From JBFXCS01 sp050181915 (GTDB lineage Bacteria; Actinomycetota; Thermoleophilia; Miltoncostaeales; Miltoncostaeaceae), in assembly GCA_050181915.1 (NCBI GenBank), contig JBFXCS010000003.1, positions 496,001 through 560,000 on the forward strand: a DNA stretch of 64,000 nucleotides. The letters are read 5' to 3'. Below, piece by piece: positions 35,750 through 43,853 of this stretch. The position numbers and the translations under genes were made by a program. Below the pieces are notes generated by a model. The model worked only from the letters and a program-made list of their open reading frames with translations. It ran no database searches and was not told where the DNA came from. How positions within the stretch are numbered: the stretch's first letter is position 1; every line of letters starts with the position of its first letter.

Positions 35750-35895
35750 CTTAGAGCCCATCCGCGCGGCGGTACCTGGCCGCACGGTGAGTCACCGCGA
35801 CTCTCGCTGGGCGAGACGAGCGGCGGGCGGCGGCGAGGGCGGCGGCCGTACGATCCGGGTCGACCGCTGAGGACCCGGCCCCCCCTGGAGGATCG

Positions 35896-36324
35896 ATGGA
35901 CGCGCCCTACCGACACATCGCGGTGTGTCTCGACGACTCGGACGCGGCGCGACGGGCCCTCGACGAGGCCCGCCGCCTGCGCGCCCTCGGCCAGGGACGC
36001 CTCACGCTGCTGCACGTGGTGCAGTACCCGCTGCCCTACACCACCGGCCTGGGGCTGGGGCCCGACCCGGCCGACCTGAACCGCGCCGCCGCCGCCTGGC
36101 TCGCCCAGGTCGCCCGGGACGTGCCGGAGGGCGAGACCGTGCAGCTCGAGGGCTACCCGCCGTCGGAGGCGTGCGAGTGGGCCGAGAAGCAGGCCGTCGA
36201 CCTGCTCGTCTGCGCCGCGCACCGCAACCTGGCCCAGCGCCTCGCGCTGGGATCGTTCGCGCACCACCTGGTCAACCACGCGCCCTGCCCGGTGCTGGTG
36301 CTGCGCCCGCCCGCCGGCCGCTAG
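35896..36324 (+). CDS. Universal stress protein
   Basis: A 142-residue single-domain UspA protein: YRHIAVCLDDSDAARRALDEA at residues 5-25, LTLLHVVQYP, AVDLLVCAAHRNLAQRL and the end LVNHAPCPVLVLRPP. The glycine-rich ATP motif (GxxGxxGxxxGSxxxxV) is weakened to LALGSFAHHLVNHAPCPV, so ATP binding is uncertain. The ATG has GGAGG seven bases upstream. Confidence 0.93.
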   Translation: MDAPYRHIAVCLDDSDAARRALDEARRLRALGQGRLTLLHVVQYPLPYTTGLGLGPDPADLNRAAAAWLAQVARDVPEGETVQLEGYPPSEACEWAEKQAVDLLVCAAHRNLAQRLALGSFAHHLVNHAPCPVLVLRPPAGR

Positions 36325-36334
36325 GGCCGCCGGG

Positions 36335-37042
36335 TCAGGCCGCGCGGGCGGCCACCATCCAGCACGCGGCGGTGAACCGGACCTCGCCCGCGGCCACGTA
36401 GCGATCGAAGGCCGGCCGCACCGTCGCGAGCACGCGCTCCCGGGTGGTCGCGTCCGCGCCCTCCAGGGCGCGGCCCACCGGGCCGAGGCGGGTGAGGTAC
36501 GCGTCCAGCTCGTCCTCCGGCAGCGAGCACTCGGCATCGACCGGCGACACCTCGATCGCCTCCCAGCCGCCGCCCGCCAGGATCGCGCGGATCGCGGCCG
36601 GTTCCGCGAGGCCGAACTGCCCCGGCTCCCCGGAGCGGCGCACGGGCAGGTCGAGCAGGGCCGCCGCGGCGCGCTCGGCGGTCGTCATGAAGGGGTTGTC
36701 GTCCGGCCCGCGCCACGAGATGAACCGCAGCGCGCCGTCCCCGGCCGCGGCGCGGCGCAGGTTCGCGAAGGCCCGCGGCGGATCGTCGAAGAACATGACG
36801 CCGAAGCGCGAGACGACGGCGTCGAAGGTCGCGGGCTCGAAGCGGTGGGTGGCGGCGTCGGCCCGCACGAAGGCGGCCGCGACCCTCTCACGCGCGGCGC
36901 GGTCGCGGGCGCCCGCGACCATCGGCTCGGAGAGGTCGACGCCGACGCAGCGGGCCGCGGGGCCGAGCCGGCGCGCGATGGCGACGGTCGTGGCGCCCGT
37001 GCCGCAGCCCACGTCGAGCACCCGCGAGGCGTCCGCGGGCAC
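36335..37042 (-). CDS. Class I SAM methyltransferase, 5' end apparently disturbed
   Basis: At least 235 residues. Motif I VLDVGCGTGATTVAIA, the acidic loop GVDLSEPMV, DAVVSRFGVMFFDDPPRA and the C-terminal half match the UbiE/ArsM-like family of class I methyltransferases. The first in-frame start codon is GTG at 37042, but the translation upstream remains homologous in style to the family for at least 31 more codons (LWNGPAGRAWADSQELVDRL at 37135 and onward), and no ATG, GTG or TTG occurs in frame between there and well inside the inverted-repeat element at 37186. The element may have removed the normal start. Start from a rare codon is the alternative. Confidence 0.7.
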   Translation of the reverse strand: MPADASRVLDVGCGTGATTVAIARRLGPAARCVGVDLSEPMVAGARDRAARERVAAAFVRADAATHRFEPATFDAVVSRFGVMFFDDPPRAFANLRRAAAGDGALRFISWRGPDDNPFMTTAERAAAALLDLPVRRSGEPGQFGLAEPAAIRAILAGGGWEAIEVSPVDAECSLPEDELDAYLTRLGPVGRALEGADATTRERVLATVRPAFDRYVAAGEVRFTAACWMVAARAA

Positions 37043-37185
37043 CGCCTCGGTCAGCAGGTCCCGCAGGCGCAGGAAGAGCCGGTCGACGAGCTCCTGCGAG
37101 TCCGCCCAGGCGCGCCCGGCCGGGCCGTTCCACAGCCGCTCCTGCTCCTCGCTGCCGGCCGCGGCGATGACCTCCCCCGAACCCC

Positions 37186-37349
37186 TAGTGTCCTGAGTCG
37201 TAAGTTCGTACGCAGTTCCCGAGCGAATCGCAAGGGAGGCAAGGACGCAGATCTTCCCCGATATCGCGAATATCGGGGAAGTCGAGGACGCCGCATCGCG
37301 CCGCGATGCAGCCGGGAACTGCCACGCAATTTGCGACTCGGGACACTAG
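37186..37349. repeat. MITE-like inverted-repeat element 2 (164 bp)
   Basis: Bounded by CTAG at both ends. The first 37 bases and the reverse complement of the last 37 agree closely (CTAGTGTCCTGAGTCGTAAG against CTAGTGTCCCGAGTCGCAAA, both ending in CAGTTCCCG). Inside are GGCAAGGACGCAG (37239-37251, shared with element 1), a hairpin with arms CTTCCCCGATAT and its complement around 37253-37281, and a second hairpin GCATCGC/GCGATGC near 37293-37309. The right end supplies the TAG stop of the metallopeptidase gene; the left end lies just before the methyltransferase coding region. Confidence 0.75.
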
Positions 37350-38242
37350 ATGTCGCCGGAGAAGGTGTTGCAGGCGCTCATCTCGCCGTTCTCGAACCCG
37401 GCCTGGAACCACTTCACCCGCTGGGCCGAGCTGCCGTGCGTGAAGCTGTCGCGGTCGACGTGGCCGGTCGCCTGCTGCTGGATGCGGTCGTCGCCGACCG
37501 AGGCCGCGGCGTCGAGGCCCTCCTGCAGGTCGCCGTCGTCGAACCCGTCCTTCTCGTAGACGGAGTGCGCCCAGACGCCGGCCAGGCAGTCGGCCTGGAG
37601 CTCCAGGCGCACCGACAGCTCGTTGGCCTCGCCGGGGTTGCCGTTCTGGCGCCGGTTCACCTGGTCCATCACGCCCAGCAGGTTCTGGACGTGGTGGCCG
37701 AACTCGTGGGCGATCACGTAGGCCTGGGCGAAGTCCCCGGGGGCCTCGAAGCGGTCGCGCAGCTCGCGGAAGAAGCTGAGGTCGAGGTACACCTTGCGGT
37801 CGCCCGGGCAGTAGAAGGGCCCCGCCGCCGAGGACGCCTGGCCGCAGCCGCCGGTGGTCACGCCGTTGGTGTACAGCACCACGACCGTGCGCTGGTACTG
37901 CTGCCCGCCCGCCTGGAACTGCTGCTCCCAGAAGTCCTGGACGTCGCGCTGCACGAAGGCGACGAAGTCCTTCAGCTTCTCGTCCGCGTCGACCCCGTTC
38001 TGCTGCAGCACGTTCTGGTCGGCCGCGGGAGCCGCCGGCAGGGCGTTCAGGTCGGGGATGCCGAAGCCGCCCCCGCCGCCGCCGAGGACGGACACGAGCA
38101 GCGCCACGATCACGCCGACGATGCCGAGACCGCCCACGCCGCCGGCGATCCTGCCGCCGGAGAGGCCGCCGAGGCCGCCGCCGCCCTGGCCGCGCCGGTC
38201 CTCGATGCCCGACTCGTCACCCGCCTGCTTGCGCCACCTCAT
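37346..38242 (-). CDS. Neutral zinc metallopeptidase, YpfJ/KPN_02809 family
   Basis: A 298-residue membrane-anchored peptidase. A Gly-rich cytoplasmic stretch (residues 15-37) precedes one helix (GIVGVIVALLVSVLG). The catalytic motif is VIAHEFGHHVQNLLG near residue 178, with ELQADCLAGVWAH as the third zinc ligand block. CGQASSAAGPFYCPGDRKVYLD is the other family signature, cited here in part. The TAG stop coincides with the end of the inverted-repeat element. Substrate unknown. Confidence 0.92.
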   Translation of the reverse strand: MRWRKQAGDESGIEDRRGQGGGGLGGLSGGRIAGGVGGLGIVGVIVALLVSVLGGGGGGFGIPDLNALPAAPAADQNVLQQNGVDADEKLKDFVAFVQRDVQDFWEQQFQAGGQQYQRTVVVLYTNGVTTGGCGQASSAAGPFYCPGDRKVYLDLSFFRELRDRFEAPGDFAQAYVIAHEFGHHVQNLLGVMDQVNRRQNGNPGEANELSVRLELQADCLAGVWAHSVYEKDGFDDGDLQEGLDAAASVGDDRIQQQATGHVDRDSFTHGSSAQRVKWFQAGFENGEMSACNTFSGDI

Positions 38243-38329
38243 CGCGTAACCCCCGGATCCGGTGCGCGGCAGTCTAGTGAGGTTCCGGCGGCTCGGGGGC
38301 CGTCTGCGACGGCTCATAGACTCCTCCCG

Positions 38330-39949
38330 ATGACGGGGGAGACGTGGGATGAGGGCATCGCGACCGAAGCCCACCTGGTGGCCGTCGCGCTCGCCCTCGA
38401 TGCGGATCGCCTGTCCGGCTGGAGCGAGGCGGAGGTGGCGCTCGCGCGCGCCGCGGGGCACCTGACGGCCCCCTCCCGCCTCGTCGAGCGGGCGAGGCGG
38501 GAGATCCGCGACGGCGACGACCCGCTGGGGCGGGCCTTCTGCGACATCCGCGACAGGGTCCGCCGGCGCGCCCAGGGCGCCGTGTACACCCCGCAGACGC
38601 TCATCCGGCCGATGCTGGACTGGGCCGCGGAGCACCTGAGCGCGCCCGCGCGCGTCGTCGACCCCGGCTCGGGCTCGGGCCGCTTCGTCGTGGGCGCGGG
38701 CAGGCGCTTCCCCCGGAGCCGCCTCGTCGCCGTCGAGACCGACCCGCTGGCCGCCCTGCTGTGCCGCGCCCATCTCGTCACGGCCGACCTCGCCGACCGC
38801 GCCTCCCTGCTCGTCGAGGACTACCGCACGGCGCCTCTCGGCGACGCCGGGGGCGCGACCCTGTTCATCGGCAACCCCCCCTACGTGCGCCACCACCAGA
38901 TCGATCCGGCCTGGAAGGCCTGGCTGGCGCGCGCGGCGCGCGACGCGGGTCTTCGCGCGAGCGGCCTGTCTGGCCTGCATGTGCACTTCTTCCTGGCGAC
39001 CGCGGCGCGCGCGCGGACCGGCGACCTCGGCGTGCTGCTCACGTCGTCCGAGTGGCTCGACACGCGCTACGGGCGCCTGGTCCGGGAGCTCCTGCTCGGA
39101 CCGCTGGGCGGGGAGGCCGTCCACATCGTCGAGCCGAGCGCCGCGCCCTTCAGCGATGCGACGACCACCGCCGCGATCACCTGCTTCCGTCCGGGCAGGC
39201 CGCGAGGCGCGATGCGCCTGCGCCGCGTGGACAGCCTCGCCGCCCTGCCCGCGATGGACGACGGGCGCGACGTCAGCGCCGGCGAGCTCCGGGCCGCCGA
39301 GAGGTGGTCGCCGCTGTCGCGCGTCGCGCCGGCGCCGCCCCCGGACTACGTCCAGCTCGGCGATGTCTGCCGGGTCCACCGCGGCGCGGTCACGGGAGCG
39401 AACGCGACCTGGATCGTCGCCCCCGGAGAGGTCACGCTCCCGAGCCAGCTCCTGTTCCCGACGGTCACGCGGGCCAGGGAGATCATCGACGCCGGCGCGG
39501 CCCTCGTCAGCTCGAGCCACCTGCGCCTGGTGATCGACCTGCCCAGCGAGCTGGACGTGCTCGACGCGGACGTCCGCCATCTCGTCGAGCGCTTCCTGAG
39601 GAAGGCGCGACGCGCCGGGGCGAACACCGGGTACATCGCGCGCGCGCGACGCGCGTGGTGGTCGGTGGGCCTTCGCGCGCCCGCGCCCATCCTCGCGACG
39701 TACATGGCACGCAGACCGCCGGCCTTCACCCTCAACGCCGCCGCCGCCCGTCACATCAACATCGCCCACGGCCTCTATCCGCGCGTCGACCTCCCGCCCC
39801 GCGCGCTGACGGCGCTCGTCGCCTCGCTTCGCCGGGCGGCCACGGTGGACGGCGGTCGCATGTACGCCGGCGGTCTCGCCAAGTTCGAGCCGCGCGACAT
39901 GGAGCGGCTGGCGATACCCGATCCGCTGGCCGCGGCGGCGGCCACGTGA
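38330..39949 (+). CDS. N6-adenine DNA methyltransferase of a XamI-type system
   Basis: A 539-residue gamma-class adenine methyltransferase (Eco57I/TaqI style). Residues 85-95 include GAVYTPQTLIRPMLDW; motif I is VVDPGSGSGRFVVGAG (about 110-125) and the catalytic motif IV is IGNPPYVRHH (about 180). The C-terminal half is a target-recognition domain. The next gene overlaps it by 4 bp (GTGA) and encodes a XamI-like endonuclease, so the pair should recognise GTCGAC. The ATG at 38330 is 88 bp from the divergent metallopeptidase gene. Confidence 0.9.
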   Translation: MTGETWDEGIATEAHLVAVALALDADRLSGWSEAEVALARAAGHLTAPSRLVERARREIRDGDDPLGRAFCDIRDRVRRRAQGAVYTPQTLIRPMLDWAAEHLSAPARVVDPGSGSGRFVVGAGRRFPRSRLVAVETDPLAALLCRAHLVTADLADRASLLVEDYRTAPLGDAGGATLFIGNPPYVRHHQIDPAWKAWLARAARDAGLRASGLSGLHVHFFLATAARARTGDLGVLLTSSEWLDTRYGRLVRELLLGPLGGEAVHIVEPSAAPFSDATTTAAITCFRPGRPRGAMRLRRVDSLAALPAMDDGRDVSAGELRAAERWSPLSRVAPAPPPDYVQLGDVCRVHRGAVTGANATWIVAPGEVTLPSQLLFPTVTRAREIIDAGAALVSSSHLRLVIDLPSELDVLDADVRHLVERFLRKARRAGANTGYIARARRAWWSVGLRAPAPILATYMARRPPAFTLNAAAARHINIAHGLYPRVDLPPRALTALVASLRRAATVDGGRMYAGGLAKFEPRDMERLAIPDPLAAAAAT

Positions 39950-40878
39950 CCTCCGGGCGCTTCCGGCGTCCGCCCGTCTGGGACGCCCACGAGCTCGACG
40001 CGGAGATCGCGGCGGCCAAGCGCCTGTTCACGGCCGAGCGCCTGGACGAGCCGCTCCAGCACTACCAGAGGCTCCTCGAGCGCTACATGGGCGACGTCGA
40101 GGACCTGATCGAGCAGACCGTCGACCTCTCGCTCCTGCGCGAGCACGCGGTGGAGGTGACCTCCGATCCCCGGCTCCTGCGCGCGCTGCGCTTCTGCGCC
40201 GGGCCGCCGGTCTCGGAGGACGACCTGAAGGTGCTCACCGGCATCAGCCTGGCGCCCGGGCGGCTCCGCGCGAGCCCCTCCTCGGCCGGCATGGTCATCG
40301 ACGTCATCCGCCTCGTGCTGGACGACGTCCGGTTCCCCTGGGCGGCGGCCCGGACCGAGCCGAGCGAGGGCGAGCGGGCTGCGGCGGTCCTCGCCACCGC
40401 GGCGCTCATGGCCACGGAGGGGGCGCGGACGCGGCGGCGGAACACCGCGCGCACCATCCAGGAGGAGGCGGTCGCCGACGCCCTCCTCGCCGCCGGCTTC
40501 CGGCGGACGCGCGCGCCCAGGAAGATCGAGATGCTCCAGGACGCGCCGGGGCCGGGCGTCTTCTGCGACGAGACCGCCTTCGGGGAACGCCAGGCCGACC
40601 TCATCGTGGGCCTCTGGGATGGGCGCCGGATGCCGATCGAGTGCAAGGTCTCGAACTCGACCGTCAACTCCGTCAAGCGCGTCAACAACGACGCCGCGGC
40701 GAAGGCCGAGAGCTGGCTGCAGGACTTCGGCCGCAGCCAGGTGGTGCCCTGCGCCGTGCTGTCGGGCGTCTTCAAGCGGACGAACCTGGAGAGCGCGCAG
40801 TCGCGCGGGCTCACCCTGTTCTGGGCGCACCGGCTGGACGACCTCACCGGCTGGATCGCGGGGACCGCGGCCGCCTGA
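39946..40878 (+). CDS. XamI-family type II restriction endonuclease
   Basis: A 310-residue endonuclease. The N-terminal part matches the XamI family (WDAHELDAEIAAAKRLFTAE, then GPPVSEDDLKVLTGISLAPG). The catalytic PD-(D/E)xK core is visible as ERQADLIVGLWDGRRMPIEC followed by K (about 215-235), that is D...ExK. NSVKRVNNDAAAKAESW and RGLTLFWAHRLDDL complete the family pattern. XamI cuts GTCGAC; the specificity here is inferred from family membership. GTG start overlapping the methyltransferase stop. Confidence 0.9.
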   Translation: MTSGRFRRPPVWDAHELDAEIAAAKRLFTAERLDEPLQHYQRLLERYMGDVEDLIEQTVDLSLLREHAVEVTSDPRLLRALRFCAGPPVSEDDLKVLTGISLAPGRLRASPSSAGMVIDVIRLVLDDVRFPWAAARTEPSEGERAAAVLATAALMATEGARTRRRNTARTIQEEAVADALLAAGFRRTRAPRKIEMLQDAPGPGVFCDETAFGERQADLIVGLWDGRRMPIECKVSNSTVNSVKRVNNDAAAKAESWLQDFGRSQVVPCAVLSGVFKRTNLESAQSRGLTLFWAHRLDDLTGWIAGTAAA

Positions 40879-40904
40879 GCGCCGTCGCCGCGGAGGCGGC
40901 GAGG

Positions 40905-41534
40905 CTACGGCGAGAGCAGCCTCCCGAGCAGGCGGCCGGCCTCGACGGCGCCCATCGCGACGTCGTCGTCGCCGGCCGAGTTGCGCACCGCGGCCACCAT
41001 GAAGAGCCCGTGCCACAGCCAGGCGGCGAGATCGGGATCGAGGTCGGCGCGCAGGCCGCCCGCCGCCTGCCCGGCCCTCATCGCCTCGACCATGGAGCCG
41101 CGCACCGTGGCGAACGAGGCGCGCACCGCGGCTCCCACCTCCGGGTCGTCGGCCATGCCGATGGCCAGCAGCACGAGGCGGATGGTCGTCACCATCTCGG
41201 GCTCGGCCAGCCGAGCCGCCAGGATATCCGGCAGCCCGGCGACGGGATCGGCGCCGGGTGGCGGCACGAACCCGCGACCGGCGGCCAGGCGCGTCTCGAT
41301 CTCGTTCTTCAGCACGGCGACGAGCAGGTCGCGCTTGGACGGGAAGTGGCGGTAGAGGACGGCCTCCGAGCAGCCGGCGCCGCGCGCGATGTCGGCGGTG
41401 GCGGCGCCGTGGAACCCGTGGCGGGCGAACCGGTCACGGGCGGCGGAAAGCAGCGCGGCGCGGCGCTGGGGTCCCGGCATGCGCGGCGCCCGCGCGGGCG
41501 TGGCGTCGCTGTCCTCGGCGGTCATGGTTGACAT
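40905..41534 (-). CDS. TetR-family regulator of the adjacent exporter
   Basis: A 209-residue regulator. Helix-turn-helix at residues 24-70: RAALLSAARDRFARHGFHGA, then IARGAGCSEAVLYRHFPSKRD. The C-terminal domain contains LVLLAIGMADDPEVGAAVRA. It diverges from the ABC exporter genes at 41597, with two similar operator-like repeats between them, and is the likely repressor of both. Confidence 0.92.
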   Translation of the reverse strand: MSTMTAEDSDATPARAPRMPGPQRRAALLSAARDRFARHGFHGAATADIARGAGCSEAVLYRHFPSKRDLLVAVLKNEIETRLAAGRGFVPPPGADPVAGLPDILAARLAEPEMVTTIRLVLLAIGMADDPEVGAAVRASFATVRGSMVEAMRAGQAAGGLRADLDPDLAAWLWHGLFMVAAVRNSAGDDDVAMGAVEAGRLLGRLLSP

Positions 41535-41539
41535 GATAG

Positions 41540-41578
41540 CAAGTGCTCACTAGCGTTCATTTGAAAGTGTTTACTAGC
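41540..41578. promoter_or_regulatory. Duplicated TetR operator
   Basis: Two near-identical sites in direct order: AGTGCTCACTAGC (41542-41554) and AGTGTTTACTAGC (41566-41578), 24 bp apart. The first extends to GCAAGTG-CT-CACTAGC, a near-perfect palindrome. They lie between the TetR start and the exporter start, in a local AT-rich patch, as expected for cooperative repressor binding. Confidence 0.6.
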
Positions 41579-41596
41579 AATATGGGGAGGGACGCG

Positions 41597-42319
41597 ATGA
41601 ACGCGGTGGAGGTGCGGGACCTGCGCGTGGTGCGCGGGGGCCGCGAGGTGCTCCCCGGGCTCACCCTCGATGCGCGGGAGGGAGCCGTGACCGGGCTGCT
41701 GGGTCCCAGCGGCTGCGGCAAGAGCACCCTGATGAGGGCGATCGTCGGCGTGCAGCGGGTGGCCGGCGGCGAGGTGCGGGTGCTGGGCCGGCCGGCCGGG
41801 GCGGCCGAGCTGCGGCGGCGGGTGGGCTATGTCACCCAGGCGCCGTCGGTGTACCCGGACCTCACCCTGCGCGAGAACCTGCGCTACTTCGGGCGCCTGC
41901 TCGACGCGGACGCGGGGGACGCCGAGCGGGTGGCGGCCGCGGTGGGGCTCGAGGACCACATCGACCACCCGGTCGGCCGCATGTCCGGCGGCCAGCGCGG
42001 CCGGGCCTCCCTCGCCGTCGTGCTGCTGGGCGACCCGGCGCTGCTGGTGCTGGACGAGCCCACCGTCGGCCTCGATCCGGTCCTACGCCGCGACCTGTGG
42101 GCGATCTTCCGCGACCTGGTCGCCGGCGGCACGAGCCTCATCGTGTCGAGCCACGTGATGGAGGAGGCCGACGAGTGCGACGACCTCCTGCTGATGCGCG
42201 AGGGGCGCCTGCTGGCGGCGCTCACCCCCGCGCAGCTGCGCGGGCGGGCGGGCACCGACGACCTGGGCGAGGCGTTCCTGCGCCTGGTCGAGGACGACGA
42301 GGTGGTGATGGTCCCGTGA
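41597..42319 (+). CDS. ABC exporter ATPase
   Basis: A 240-residue nucleotide-binding subunit: Walker A GPSGCGKS at residues 36-43, Q-loop YVTQAPSVYPDLTLREN, signature MSGGQRGRASLA, Walker B LLVLDEPTVGLDPV, and switch His in IVSSHVMEEADECDD. The ATG at 41597 has GGGGAGGG just upstream; an ATG 18 codons earlier lies in the operator. It overlaps its permease gene by 4 bp. Confidence 0.93.
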   Translation: MNAVEVRDLRVVRGGREVLPGLTLDAREGAVTGLLGPSGCGKSTLMRAIVGVQRVAGGEVRVLGRPAGAAELRRRVGYVTQAPSVYPDLTLRENLRYFGRLLDADAGDAERVAAAVGLEDHIDHPVGRMSGGQRGRASLAVVLLGDPALLVLDEPTVGLDPVLRRDLWAIFRDLVAGGTSLIVSSHVMEEADECDDLLLMREGRLLAALTPAQLRGRAGTDDLGEAFLRLVEDDEVVMVP

Positions 42320-43053
42320 CCCCGTCCTCGACCCTCGCCACGGCGGCCCGCGTGCTGGGCCAGCTGCGCCGCGACCACCGCACGGTCGCCCTGCTGGTGG
42401 TGGTGCCCTGCCTGCTGATGACCATCCTGCGGTACGCCTTCGACGGCCAGCCCGAGACCTTCTCGCGGGTCGGCGCGCCGCTGGTGGGCCTGCTGCCGTT
42501 CATCACCATGTTCCTGGTGGCCTCGATCGCGATGCTGCGCGAGCGCACCACCGGCACCCTGGAGCGGCTCATGAGCATGCCCATCGGCAAGCTCGACCTG
42601 CTGGCCGGCTACGCCCTCGCCTTCGGCTCCATGGCGCTCATCCAGACCGGAGCCGTCGCCGGCCTCTCGCTGGGCCTCCTCGACCTCGACACGCAGCGCT
42701 CCGCCTGGCTGCTGGTGGCCCTGGCCCTGGGCAACGCCATCCTCGGCATGGCGCTCGGGCTGCTCGTGAGCGCGTTCGCGGCGAGCGAGTTCCAGGCCGT
42801 GCAGTTCATGCCGGCGATCGTGATGCCGCAGATCCTGCTCTGCGGCCTGTTCGTGCCGCGCGGCCAGATGGCCGGATGGCTGGAGGCCGTCTCGAACGTC
42901 CTGCCCCTCACCTACGCCTACGACGGCCTCGCGCGCGCCACCGGCGCCGGCGCGCTGGACGCCGACTTCGGGGTCGACGTGGCCGTGGTGGCCGGATCGG
43001 TGGTCGCCGCCCTCGCCCTGGGGGCGCTCACGCTGCGTCGCCGCACCGCCTGA
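42316..43053 (+). CDS. ABC-2 type exporter permease
   Basis: A 245-residue membrane protein with six helices. LRERTTGTLERLMSMPIGKLD between helices 2 and 3, and QFMPAIVMPQILLCGLFVPRGQM near helix 5, given in part, are the usual ABC-2 features, followed by LPLTYAYDGLARAT. GTG start overlapping the ATPase stop. Together they form a small drug- or lipid-type exporter controlled by the divergent TetR. Confidence 0.92.
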   Translation: MTPSSTLATAARVLGQLRRDHRTVALLVVVPCLLMTILRYAFDGQPETFSRVGAPLVGLLPFITMFLVASIAMLRERTTGTLERLMSMPIGKLDLLAGYALAFGSMALIQTGAVAGLSLGLLDLDTQRSAWLLVALALGNAILGMALGLLVSAFAASEFQAVQFMPAIVMPQILLCGLFVPRGQMAGWLEAVSNVLPLTYAYDGLARATGAGALDADFGVDVAVVAGSVVAALALGALTLRRRTA

Positions 43054-43121
43054 TGCGACGGCCCTGTCGCGGTAGTGCCTGAACGCTCATGTTTCCGCGG
43101 TGAGCCGCCGACCCCGTCCGT

Positions 43122-43829
43122 GTGCGGAGATGGTGGCTCACCGGGGTCTGTGCCGGGGCGCTGTGCGTCGCCGTCCCGGCGGGGGCGGTCCCGGCCGCGG
43201 AGGGCGGCGCCCTCACGGCGCGGGTGATCATCCCGACCGAGGCCCTCGCGGCGCCGCACGCCGGGGCGGCGCCGAAGCTGCGCCTCGCCGGGGTCACGCG
43301 ATGGAGCGGCACCGCCCAGCGGCTGCTCGTCACCGACCGCCACCGCGATCGCCGCGGGCACGAGTGGCTCAAGGTGCGCCTGCCCGTGCGTCCCAACGGC
43401 AGCCAGGGCTGGGTGCGCGCGGCGGCCGCGCGGGTCACGCGCACGACGGTGCGCTTCGAGGTCGACCTCAGCGCGCGGACGCTCGAGGTGTGGGACGGCG
43501 CGCGCCGCGTCGCGCGCTGGCGGGCCGGCGTCGGCCGCCCCGGCACGCCCACGCCCACCGGCCGGTTCGCGATCGAGGACCCGGTGCGCACCGCGCCGGA
43601 CCAGCGCTCGATCTACGGCGCCTACACGATCACCCTCACCGCCTACTCGCCCACCCTCACCCGCTTCATGGGCGGCGACGGCCTCATCGCCATCCACGGC
43701 GCGGGCGCCGGCCGGAGCCGGCGCGTCGGGACCGTGTCGAGCAACGGCTGCGTGATCCTGGGCGAGCGGGCGCTGGCGGTCGCCGCGCGGTGGGCGCGGC
43801 CGGGGACGCCGGTGACCATCCGGCCGTAG
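43122..43829 (+). CDS. L,D-transpeptidase (YkuD domain), secreted
   Basis: A 235-residue exported enzyme. Residues 1-26 are a signal peptide ending near PAAEGG. An SH3-like region (residues 50-100, WLKVRLPVRPNGSQGWVRA) is followed by the YkuD domain with GVGRPGTPTPTGRFAIED, LIAIHGAG and the catalytic SSNGCVIL near residue 210. It makes 3-3 cross-links in peptidoglycan or attaches proteins. GTG start without a strong ribosome site. It lies 68 bp after the exporter genes. Confidence 0.92.
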   Translation: MRRWWLTGVCAGALCVAVPAGAVPAAEGGALTARVIIPTEALAAPHAGAAPKLRLAGVTRWSGTAQRLLVTDRHRDRRGHEWLKVRLPVRPNGSQGWVRAAAARVTRTTVRFEVDLSARTLEVWDGARRVARWRAGVGRPGTPTPTGRFAIEDPVRTAPDQRSIYGAYTITLTAYSPTLTRFMGGDGLIAIHGAGAGRSRRVGTVSSNGCVILGERALAVAARWARPGTPVTIRP

Positions 43830-43853
43830 CCCGCGCGGCGTAGCATCGGCCCC

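Noticed and set aside
36845..38329. Plus-strand frame upstream of the DNA methyltransferase
   Set aside because: Antisense of the methyltransferase and metallopeptidase genes; the protein only becomes meaningful from ATG 38330.
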